Shown: positions 1 to 7,800 of the stretch, piece after piece | How positions within the stretch are numbered: the stretch's first letter is position 1 | Layout of the letters: each line of letters opens with the position of its first letter | DNA from: Clostridia bacterium | GTDB taxonomy: Bacteria > Bacillota > Clostridia > Christensenellales > Aristaeellaceae | Length of the DNA stretch: 64,000 nucleotides | Reading direction: 5' to 3' | Assembly: GCA_024404245.1 (NCBI GenBank) | Contig: JAKSQH010000003.1 | Location: 1-64,000 of the forward strand | Made by a program: the position numbers and the translations under genes | The notes under the pieces: generated by a model | Told to the model about the DNA's origin: nothing | Seen by the model: the letters and a program-made list of their open reading frames with translations, nothing else | The model's database searches: none

Positions 1-1
1 G

Positions 2-841
2 GCCACTGGCGCGCCTGCCGCGGAACCCAATGCGGCGCCGACCGCGGAGCCCGGCGCGGAACCCACTGCCGCGCCCACCGCGGAACCCACTGCTGCTCCT
101 ACCGCGGAACCCACTGCGGAACCCACCGCGGAACCCACTGCGGAACCCACTGCGGAACCCACCGCGGAACCCACTGCGGAACCCACTGCCGCTCCCACTG
201 AGGAGCCCACTGCCGCCCCCACCGAGGAGCCCACTGCCGTGCCTACCGCGGAACCTACTGCCACCCCCAAGCCCACCGCGAGACCCAACCCCACGCCCAA
301 GCGTACCGCGGAACCCACTGAAGAACCCACTGAAGAGCCCGCTGAAGAAGCCGCTGACGAAGCCGAGCTGCCCGCGGCGATGACCACCACTGTGGAGCCT
401 GCTGTCAGAACAACGGCGAAGCTCAAAACAGCTAAAACTCCCCTTAAGAAGTTCCAGGTTTCCTCCGCGGAAATTAGGACTCTCTTCGACGCCCAGATAC
501 AGTCCATGCTGCAGCAGCTGTTCCCCGTGGACGTCAGATGCATTAACGTGTTCAATCTCAGCCTGCCTGAAATCGAAGTAGCTCCGGCGCCTGTAACGGA
601 AGATACGCCCGAAGAGGAAAAGTTCACCAAGCTGGAGCTGCCCTGCGACGCGGAAACCGTGAACGCCGTGAAGGAATCCGGCACAGCCGCCGCGGTTATT
701 ATCGCGAACAACACTGAAGCCGCCTGCGGTCTGACCGTGGACGAGAATGAGAACCTTGTGACCATCGTGGATAACGAGACCGTGGGCAATATCATTGCCG
801 ATGAGAATGCCGAGATCGTTATTCTGGGTGGAGACAAATAA
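2..841 (+). CDS. Repeat-rich protein, 5'-truncated by window edge
   Basis: The reading frame is open from base 2 to a TAA at 839-841, giving 279 visible residues; the true start lies upstream. About the first 110 residues are a low-complexity Pro-Thr-Ala-Glu tract (PTAEPTAEP, then PTEEPTEEPAEE). Such tracts usually form extended linkers in exported or surface proteins. A roughly 140-residue C-terminal region follows, without low complexity and with no family I recognise; it is acidic and has only two Cys. It ends just before a strong terminator. A second frame across the repeat gives an Arg/Pro-rich product, but that is an artefact of the repeat. Function unknown; a surface-protein linker plus terminal domain is inference. 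Confidence 0.75.
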   Translation, partial: ATGAPAAEPNAAPTAEPGAEPTAAPTAEPTAAPTAEPTAEPTAEPTAEPTAEPTAEPTAEPTAAPTEEPTAAPTEEPTAVPTAEPTATPKPTARPNPTPKRTAEPTEEPTEEPAEEAADEAELPAAMTTTVEPAVRTTAKLKTAKTPLKKFQVSSAEIRTLFDAQIQSMLQQLFPVDVRCINVFNLSLPEIEVAPAPVTEDTPEEEKFTKLELPCDAETVNAVKESGTAAAVIIANNTEAACGLTVDENENLVTIVDNETVGNIIADENAEIVILGGDK

Positions 842-857
842 TTCCCTCAAGCAAAAG

Positions 858-898
858 GCGGGAGCTGTGATCAGTATTCACAGCTCCCGCTTATTTTT
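858..898 (+). terminator. Rho-independent terminator
   Basis: A perfect 13-bp stem (858-870 pairs with 878-890) with a 7-nt loop is followed by TTATTTTT. It closes the repeat-protein gene and lies between convergent genes. Confidence 0.9.
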
Positions 899-957
899 GC
901 CTCTTCACGGATAACCGTCCGGCCGTGTCCGCGGGCCGAAGTTATTTCTTTTTCGAA

Positions 958-1836
958 TCACAGATTGATCAGCACAATGCTCGCGACGGCGATTGCCATT
1001 CCAAGCCACTGTAGTTTCGACGGCTTTTCCTTAAACAGCACCAGTGAATAGAGAATGGACAGAACAAGCACGCCGCCGTCGTCAACCGTGCAGACGACAT
1101 CGGTATTCATCACCGAAAACAGATACAGCAGCAAATTGGCGCCCGCCGCGGCGAAGACGCAGCACAGAGCAAGAAAAATTCCGGATTTCGCGCCCATCCG
1201 GTATCCCCGCACGACGGAAGGAAGGCGGCCTTTTACCGCCTCAGCGGCGACGGTGAACAGCGATGAGCATAAAAACAGAATCGTCAGCATTTCCGTTCTT
1301 TCCAGCCCGTTCATCAGTGTGGCCTGAACATTCAGAAAAGAACCGTAAAGACCGTTGGCGCAGAACAGTACGGCGCACCACAGATAGTACCCCTTCTTCG
1401 CGGTTTTGACCGAAGCGCCGCCGCTGTTCAGCAGAACCATGGCCGTAAGCATCATCACAACCGCGATGATCCCGGTTACGGATACCGATTCGCCGAGAAA
1501 AAGAACGCCGATAAAAACAGGAAGCAGGATGCCGCCGAACATGTTGGCGATCATCATGAAGGAATAGGAACCCAGGTCACCCGCGCGGATGATGGATATG
1601 TTATACAGCATCAGCATCAGCGCGTTCAGCAGACCGAAGAGGACGGTCAGCGGGGAAGGTGAAAAACGGAACGCGCCGGTGACCAGCGTGGCCAGCGCGA
1701 TGGCGATGCCGTAGGTTACGGAAAAAACGGGTTCCGACGTGCCGGCGGGACCGCGGAAATGATCGTTGTACAGCTTTGTAAACAGGGACTGAAAAGAAAA
1801 ACTGAAAACGCAGAGGATCAGCAGCAGTGCCGGCAA
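958..1836 (-). CDS. EamA/DMT-family permease
   Basis: 292 aa, almost entirely hydrophobic, with about ten predicted membrane segments arranged as two EamA-type halves. This is the usual size and layout of drug/metabolite transporter family exporters. The start is TTG at 1836, chosen because GGGAGG lies 8 nt upstream and the hydrophobic first helix begins directly after it. It is transcribed divergently from the RiPP-like cassette. Substrate unknown; an exporter role for a peptide made next door is possible but unsupported, since EamA proteins normally move small metabolites. The leader contains a long inverted repeat (1859-1912). Confidence 0.85.
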   Translation of the reverse strand: MPALLLILCVFSFSFQSLFTKLYNDHFRGPAGTSEPVFSVTYGIAIALATLVTGAFRFSPSPLTVLFGLLNALMLMLYNISIIRAGDLGSYSFMMIANMFGGILLPVFIGVLFLGESVSVTGIIAVVMMLTAMVLLNSGGASVKTAKKGYYLWCAVLFCANGLYGSFLNVQATLMNGLERTEMLTILFLCSSLFTVAAEAVKGRLPSVVRGYRMGAKSGIFLALCCVFAAAGANLLLYLFSVMNTDVVCTVDDGGVLVLSILYSLVLFKEKPSKLQWLGMAIAVASIVLINL

Positions 1837-1858
1837 TGTACCCGCCTCCCGGAATGAG

Positions 1859-1912
1859 TGTGTTTATCCTGTATATTTCGCTGCTTTTTCCGTAATCCCT
1901 GCGATAAACACA
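1859..1912. repeat. Inverted repeat in EamA leader
   Basis: Perfect 10-bp arms TGTGTTTATC (1859-1868) and GATAAACACA (1903-1912) are separated by 34 bp. They sit in the 230-bp gap between the divergent EamA gene and the RiPP-like cassette. This could be a paired operator or an mRNA stem in the EamA leader. Confidence 0.4.
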
Positions 1913-1983
1913 TATGCGGACGCGAAAACCGGCGTTATGCGACCCGAAAATGCGAAGATTTGTAAAATTCCTGTTTGAAGATA

Positions 1984-2012
1984 TTGCTTTGCGTATGTAA
2001 CCGTGCTAATAT
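1984..2012 (+). promoter_or_regulatory. Predicted sigma-A promoter for RiPP-like cassette
   Basis: TTGCTT (1984-1989), a 17-bp spacer and TATTAT-class TAATAT (2007-2012) lie 55 bp upstream of the first cassette gene. Confidence 0.5.
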
Positions 2013-2067
2013 TATCGTGTATATGTGTCTGAATTTCCGGAACGCGTGATGTTGCGAGGTTTGTTCC

Positions 2068-2775
2068 ATGTTTTGTATGAGGATCGCTGATGTTACGGTC
2101 GGGGTCGACCACCGGTATGAATACGTCAGGGAACTCTGCCGGGACTACCTTACGGAAAGCGCGGAGCCGGCATTTACCGTTTCCGTTTCCGATACGGAGA
2201 TTATGGACCAGATTATGACCTCGGAATGCTCCCGCGGATACGCGGAAAGCCTGTGTGTATTCAGAAAGCTGTGCCTGCGGCTTGTGCGGTATGACGCGTT
2301 TCTGATGCACTGTGCGGTGATCGCGGTTGACGGCACGGCATACGCCTTCGCGGCGCCCAGCGGCACCGGGAAGACAACGCATATCCGCCTGTGGCGGGAG
2401 CTGCTGGGTGACCGGGTGACGGTGGTGAACGGCGACAAGCCCGTAATGCGGTTTGTTGACGGGCGCCTCATCGCTTACGGCACGCCGTGGCGGGGTAAAG
2501 AGGAGCTCGGGGGCAATGTATCGTATCCGCTCGGCGGTATCTGCTTCCTGGAGCAGGGCGCGGAGAATGTGATCCGGAAAGCCGGCATGAGCGAAATCCT
2601 GCCGAGGGCTCTGAGGCAACTGCTGCTGCCGAAGGACGGGGAAACGATGGAACGTTTTCTGACTCTGGCGGAACGGATGCTGAGAACGGTACCGTGCTAT
2701 GAAATGCGGTGCACCGTGAGCACGGACGCGGCGGAGCTGGCATACCGGACGATGAAAGAAGGGCTGAACGGTTGA
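2068..2775 (+). CDS. HPr kinase/phosphorylase-like ATPase of RiPP-type cassette
   Basis: 235 aa with an HPr-kinase-like core. The P-loop is APSGTGKTTH at residues 96-105, followed by NGDKP (121-125) and GTPWRGKEELGG (138-149), the pattern of HprK/PEPCK-fold kinases. The N-terminal HPrK domain is absent and the length is short for a true HprK, so HPr is unlikely to be the substrate. Homologues are known in RiPP clusters, where some lasso-peptide clusters use them as tailoring kinases. It is the first gene of a tight cassette: its TGA (2773-2775) overlaps the next TTG start. Inferred role: phosphorylation of, or nucleotide-dependent action on, the precursor at 3056-3256. Start ATG 2068 has only a weak Shine-Dalgarno (GCGAGG). 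Confidence 0.75.
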   Translation: MFCMRIADVTVGVDHRYEYVRELCRDYLTESAEPAFTVSVSDTEIMDQIMTSECSRGYAESLCVFRKLCLRLVRYDAFLMHCAVIAVDGTAYAFAAPSGTGKTTHIRLWRELLGDRVTVVNGDKPVMRFVDGRLIAYGTPWRGKEELGGNVSYPLGGICFLEQGAENVIRKAGMSEILPRALRQLLLPKDGETMERFLTLAERMLRTVPCYEMRCTVSTDAAELAYRTMKEGLNG

Positions 2776-3059
2776 AGGTTTACAGGACGAAGAAGGGCTT
2801 TATCATCCGGTCAATGGGTGATGAGTACCTGATTGTGGCGGTTGGCGAAGCCGCTGAAACGTTCAACGGGTTCATCCGGACGAACAGGACCGGCGCTTTC
2901 TTCTGGTACGAGCTGGAAAAAGGCATCACAAAGGAAGATCTTGTACGGAAAATGCTGGACAAGTACGAAGACCTGGATGAAGAAAAGGCGAACAGGGATC
3001 TGGATACATACCTTGCCCGGATGGCTGTTGCGATAGATGTGGAGGAGCGCGCGGAATGA
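2772..3059 (+). CDS. PqqD-family peptide-recognition protein
   Basis: 95 aa when started at TTG 2772, which overlaps the upstream stop by four bases (TTGA) and has GAAGGG about 8 nt upstream. The order GFIIRSMGDEYLIVA, then FNGFIRTNRTGAFFWYELE, then a helical C-terminus containing EDLVRKMLDKY is the PqqD/RRE winged-helix pattern. These proteins bind the leader of a ribosomal peptide and present it to a radical SAM enzyme. Its stop overlaps the start of the putative precursor as ATGA at 3056-3059, so the two are translationally coupled. Size and fold fit the family well; the exact peptide partner is inferred from position. Confidence 0.85.
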   Translation: MKVYRTKKGFIIRSMGDEYLIVAVGEAAETFNGFIRTNRTGAFFWYELEKGITKEDLVRKMLDKYEDLDEEKANRDLDTYLARMAVAIDVEERAE

Positions 3060-3256
3060 AAGAAAAGTATGTTGAAGCGACTGTGGTCGTTGAAGCGTTT
3101 GAAGAGGATATTGTGACTTCGTCCATCGGATGCCCGGATGCGGTTTCGCGTCACTGTACAAGCGGTCAGACCAAAGGGCAAGGCTGCACTAACAGCACAA
3201 ATAAAAAAGCTGAAGGGGAAGGAACTCCGCTCAATTCACTGTTTTTCGGTTGGTGA
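3056..3256 (+). CDS. Putative RiPP precursor peptide
   Basis: 66 aa encoded between a PqqD-like gene and a radical SAM/SPASM gene. The first ~23 residues look like a leader (MKEKYVEATVVVEAFEEDIV), with alternating hydrophobic residues and an acidic EED-I-V-T-S end. The remainder is Gly/Ser/Thr/Asn-rich with three Cys (C26, C34, C44), consistent with a core modified at Cys or its neighbours. The start is fixed by the ATGA overlap with the upstream gene. The last ~20 residues (ending SLFFGW) are unlike the rest and could be a follower or part of the core. No homologue was checked. Size, position, coupling and composition support the call; the modified residues are unknown. Confidence 0.65.
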   Translation: MKEKYVEATVVVEAFEEDIVTSSIGCPDAVSRHCTSGQTKGQGCTNSTNKKAEGEGTPLNSLFFGW

Positions 3257-3287
3257 TAGCAACGGAAACATTTCTGTTCTGAATATA

Positions 3288-3313
3288 CCGCAGTGTTCCG
3301 CACTGCGGTTTTT
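3288..3313 (+). terminator. Attenuator/terminator between precursor and radical SAM gene
   Basis: Stem CCGCAGTG (3288-3295) / CACTGCGG (3301-3308) with loop TTCCG is followed by TTTTT. It lies inside the cassette, so it probably lowers expression of the enzyme relative to the peptide. A weaker hairpin precedes it at 3261-3278. Confidence 0.8.
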
Positions 3314-3339
3314 GCTTAACGAAAGGTTGTGATTTCTTA

Positions 3340-4737
3340 ATGTTTGCCGCGCTGACGAAGCCGTATATCCTTCGCGGTTGGAAACACGCGACATGTGAGC
3401 TGATCGATCTTCATAACTATCAGCTGCGGAATGTGGACCGCGCCGGCTTTGAACTGCTGCTTCTTTGCGACGGCGAAACGGAGATGGACCAATACCTGTA
3501 CAGTCCCGCAATGAAAGCCAGACTGGATGAATATGTAAAAAACGGGTATGTCAGGCTATGTGAACATGCGGAGCCTGTGCACCCGATACAGAGATACCGC
3601 AAATATGATAATTGTAAGATGGAATCAATCCAGTGGTCGGTGACAGGCAGGTGTAATTATCGGTGCCGCCATTGTTATATGGACGCGCCGGGTGCCCGTA
3701 TGGAGGACCTGACAACCGAGCAGTGCTTCAGCATTATCGATCAGATGGCAGAATGCGGAGTGCTGAGGGTCAGCCTGACGGGCGGAGAACCGCTGATCAG
3801 GCGGGATTTCATGCAGATCATTGACCGCCTGAACGAGAAACGGATTCTGACAGATACAATCTACACAAACGGATGGCTGGTCACGGATGAACTGCTGGAC
3901 GCTCTTGAACAGCGGGGGCTGAAGCCTGCCTTTGATATGAGCTATGACGGCCTTGGGTGGCATGACTGGATGCGCGGTGTACAGGGCGCGGAAAACGCGG
4001 TTCAGGACGCGATCAGACGCTGTGTATCGCGCGGCTTCCCGGTCAACATTGCCTTATGCCTTCACGGGGGAAATAAAGAAACGTTGCGGGACAGCGTATT
4101 ATATCTCGCATCCGCCGGGGTCAATACCATCAAGGTTTCAGGAGTCGAACGGACAACATTATGGCGGAAAAACGCGGAAGGAAATGATATGGATATACAT
4201 GAGTACATAGATGCCGCGCTCGGGTATATTCCGTATTTTTTCATGGATGGTATGCCTGTGGATCTGATGCTGTGCAAGATTGTATGGCTGCATAAAGGAA
4301 AAACGGACTATGAATGCATACCGTTCCGGTGCGACGGAACGGACAAAGCGGATCGTGTACGTTTGTGCGGTGCTTTCCGGTCTGAAGGCTATATTGCTCC
4401 GGATGGACGCATGGTTCCCTGTATGCCCATGCTGGACAGCGATAAACTTGACCGGTTTCCGAATATCCTTGAAACCGGTCTGAAAGCCGCACTGAGTGAC
4501 AGCTTCTATATGGACTATATCAGCAGCCGGTTGCCGGCCTTGCTGGAACGCAACGCGGAATGCCGGGACTGCCCGTATGTACGCGAATGCTGCGCGGGCT
4601 GCAGGGCGAACGCGGTCCTCGGTCCAGATCAGGACCTGTGGGCTCCGGACCGGAACGCGTGCATCCTGTGGAAAGAGGGTTATGTGGACCGGATCAGGAA
4701 AGTTACCGATCAGGCGATAAAGAATTATATAAATTGA
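3340..4737 (+). CDS. Radical SAM/SPASM peptide maturase
   Basis: 465 aa. The radical SAM [4Fe-4S] motif CxxxCxxC is C105-C109-C112 (GRCNYRCRHCYM), followed by the SAM-binding SLTGGEPL loop. The C-terminal ~120 residues are a Cys-rich SPASM domain: CGAF...VPCMP, then CRDCPYVRECCAGC and a final Cys near 445, expected to hold auxiliary clusters. Residues 1-90 form a separate N-terminal region, possibly a second RRE-like domain. SPASM enzymes of this kind make thioether or C-C crosslinks in ribosomal peptides. Together with the PqqD-like protein and the small peptide upstream this makes a complete modification unit; no peptidase or dedicated exporter follows. Confidence 0.9.
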   Translation: MFAALTKPYILRGWKHATCELIDLHNYQLRNVDRAGFELLLLCDGETEMDQYLYSPAMKARLDEYVKNGYVRLCEHAEPVHPIQRYRKYDNCKMESIQWSVTGRCNYRCRHCYMDAPGARMEDLTTEQCFSIIDQMAECGVLRVSLTGGEPLIRRDFMQIIDRLNEKRILTDTIYTNGWLVTDELLDALEQRGLKPAFDMSYDGLGWHDWMRGVQGAENAVQDAIRRCVSRGFPVNIALCLHGGNKETLRDSVLYLASAGVNTIKVSGVERTTLWRKNAEGNDMDIHEYIDAALGYIPYFFMDGMPVDLMLCKIVWLHKGKTDYECIPFRCDGTDKADRVRLCGAFRSEGYIAPDGRMVPCMPMLDSDKLDRFPNILETGLKAALSDSFYMDYISSRLPALLERNAECRDCPYVRECCAGCRANAVLGPDQDLWAPDRNACILWKEGYVDRIRKVTDQAIKNYIN

Positions 4738-4770
4738 CGCGTTTCTGACAGGAAAACCGTGGCCGGACGG

Positions 4771-4799
4771 TTGATGAAAACCGCCGGAAGTGGTAAAAT
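4771..4799 (+). promoter_or_regulatory. Predicted sigma-A promoter for EAL protein
   Basis: TTGATG (4771-4776), a 17-bp spacer and TAAAAT (4794-4799) lie 100 bp upstream of the start. A 7-bp hairpin (CCGGAAC/GTTCCGG) sits in the leader near 4834-4866. Confidence 0.6.
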
Positions 4800-4898
4800 G
4801 TACCTGTGAGAAAATACGTTTGATATATAACCGGCCGGAACACGTGACAACAGCGCGTTCCGGGTGTTTCCACATTATCACTTGCAGGGAGAACGAGC

Positions 4899-7800
4899 AT
4901 GATCATTCAGTACAGGACCATCGGCGTCTGCGTGGCGCATTCACAGAAGCTTACATGTGATGACCTGATCAATGAACTGAACCGGCAGGCTTCCGCCAAC
5001 GGCTTCCGCGTAATGCTTTTTACCGCGGTTACCGAGCCCGGCAGCGAGGAAGTGAACAGCCTCGCGGTTCAGGTGTGTGAAGCCGTGCGCATGAAGGTGA
5101 TTGACGCGCTGATCGTTTTTGAAAACGATACGCTGACGGAGGAAAACCGCCGGGCCATCTGCGCGGAAGCGAAAAAGAACGATGTGCCCGTTCTGCTTTT
5201 CGGCGGAGAGGAGGAAGGCTGCATCAGCCTGAAGGAGGACATCGCTCCCGCCTTTACGGAACTGCTGAGGCGCGCCTTTGAAATTCACCCGTTCGCCAAT
5301 ACGCTGCTGATGGCGGGCAATCCGGAAGAGGACAAACGGAGCCTTCTGTGCGCCGATATTTATCAGAACGCCGGATCCTTTACGAAAAACATCATATACT
5401 GCGAATCCAAAGATCTGATCACGGTTGAAAAGCTGGAAGCGTTTATCCGTGAAAACGGTATCCCGGACGCGATTTTCTGTACGGATGACCGGATCGCGAA
5501 CTCCGTGTGCGCGTACGTGGAAACAAGGGAAAGCCTGAAAAAGGCGAACATACTGATCACGGGCATCGGCGATATATGCACAAATGATTTCTTTGTTTAC
5601 CGGTATCCCACATGCCGCGTGTGCCCGGCTGACGCGGCGCGGATCTGCGTGGACGCGATTATGAACCGAGTCAGCGGACATCATACGGAAAAGGGATACA
5701 CGCTGCCGATGGAGCCGCTGTTTTCACTGCCGGGATGCAAAGACCCGAATGAGGTCCTTTCACTTACGCTGCGCCATGAAAAACATATGTATTCATGGAT
5801 TGAAAAACTGCTTGTATCCAATGACATATCCCTGTTTCCGTACATGCTTTCACAGATTATTTCGGGCCATTCCGTGCTGTGCCTGAACAGGAACGCGAGG
5901 GATCTGTTCCCCGCGGCCGAACCGAATGACAGGGAATACATCGTGATTCCGTCCGCCAGAACCAACCACGGAAAAACGGAAATGCTGTATTCCGACCTGC
6001 GGCAGATTATCCCGGAAACAATGCGGTATACGCAGGAGGAATCCATGAGCGTGCTGCAGCCGCTGTCGCTGGGCGGAAAATATATCGGCTACTATATCAT
6101 CAACGCGAGGATACTCGACACGGATAAATTCAAATACATGCGTGTAATGAATACGCTGAAATCCGTTTTCCAGATGATGAACCTGAAGCTGCTGAAACCC
6201 GGGGAAAACGGCACGGAGGAGCTTCAGCCGCGCAGGAATATTACCACCGGGCTGCCGAACCTCTTCAGCGCGCGCGAATGGTTTACCCGCTTCGCGAATG
6301 CGGAGGACAACCATGAAAAGTGCATATCGGTTTCCGTTTTCAGCATGCCGAAATACAACTTTATTTACGAGAATTACGGCACGCGAGATATTCATGACGC
6401 GGTGAAGTTTGTCGCGTCCGCGCTGGAGGAAGCAAACCGTGACTGTGAGCACTATATCGCCCATATATCGCCGGACCGGTTCATGGTGCTGAACACGGGC
6501 GACACGGAAACGGACATCACGGAACGCGTGACGCTGTCCATGAGTGCCTTCAGCAGGCTGCTGGATGAATTCAACACAACAAGCAAAAAGGATTTCATTA
6601 TCGAAGTCAACAGCGGTTTCACAATTGACAGGCACGGCTGGAAAGAAAACCTGGACTCCTATCTGCAGTACGCCGGCAACGAAATGTATAAGAACCTGCT
6701 GAAACACGGACCGGTGGACGCGATCAGGCACGCGCGTGTCGGCAGGGATCAGTATTCCACGTTCTCCTATCTGCTGGATAACGGTCTGTTCACATATCAC
6801 TTCCAGCCCATTATTGACGCGAAAACCGGCTCGATATACGGCTATGAGGCACTGATGCGCACAGGCGGCGGCATCAAGATGAGCCCTGTTGACGTGCTGA
6901 ACATGGCAAAGGAATTCGGCCGCCTCTATGATATCGAAAAAACGACCTTCTTCGGAATCATGGAAGCGTACGCGAGCAAGTTTGATATCTTCCGGGGCAG
7001 AAAACTGTTCATCAATACCATACCCGGCAATTTCCTGACGCCGGAGGACTGTGACCGGCTGTGGGAAAAGTACCATTCGCTGATGGACCACTTTATCTAT
7101 GAAATCACCGAGCAGGATTCCATATCGGATGACGAGCTGAACGCGCTCAGACGGCTCAGCAAGGACAGGGAAACCAATCAGGTGGCCATTGACGACTTCG
7201 GAACGGGGCACAGCAATATTGTGAATCTGATCAGATATACGCCCCGGATTGTGAAGATTGATCGCTTCCTGATCAGCAATATCCATAATGACGCGAACAG
7301 GCAGATGTTTGTGAAAAACACCATCGACTTCGCGAAGCATAACGGCATCATGGTGCTTGCGGAGGGCGTTGAGACCGCTGAGGAAATGAGCGCCGTGATC
7401 GAATACGGTGTGGACCTGATTCAGGGATACTACACCGCGAAGCCCGCGCCCGAACCGCTTGCCGCGTTGCCGGCGGAAATCAGAAGGGAAATTATCGCCG
7501 AGAATCTGCGCCTGTCCAGATATGACAACGAGATGATGGTTTATGAGGCAACGGCGGGCGAGATTGTGAATATTGTGGCGCTCGCGCTGCGGAAATACTC
7601 CTACGTAACGGTGCCGAACGGCGCGATCACTTTCACCGGTGAAAAAGACAATACGGTTGACCTGGTGATCAGGGTGCCGGACAATACGGAATGTGAGATT
7701 ACACTGGAGAATGTCAACATTCGCGGCGCTGTGGAAACCACGTTCCAGATCGGCCGCGGCAGCAAAGCGAAAATTGTGCTGAAAGGCGACAATACGCTCA

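Noticed and set aside
60..240. Short direct repeats resembling a CRISPR array
   Set aside because: Units are contiguous, codon-based and in frame; there are no spacers.
30..383. Arg/Pro/Leu-rich frame across the PTAEP repeat
   Set aside because: An out-of-frame reading of the repeat; the PTAEP frame continues into a normal domain.
3138..3332. Alternative 64-residue frame over the precursor gene
   Set aside because: It has no ribosome site, would run through the attenuator hairpin, and lacks the ATGA coupling seen for the 66-residue frame.
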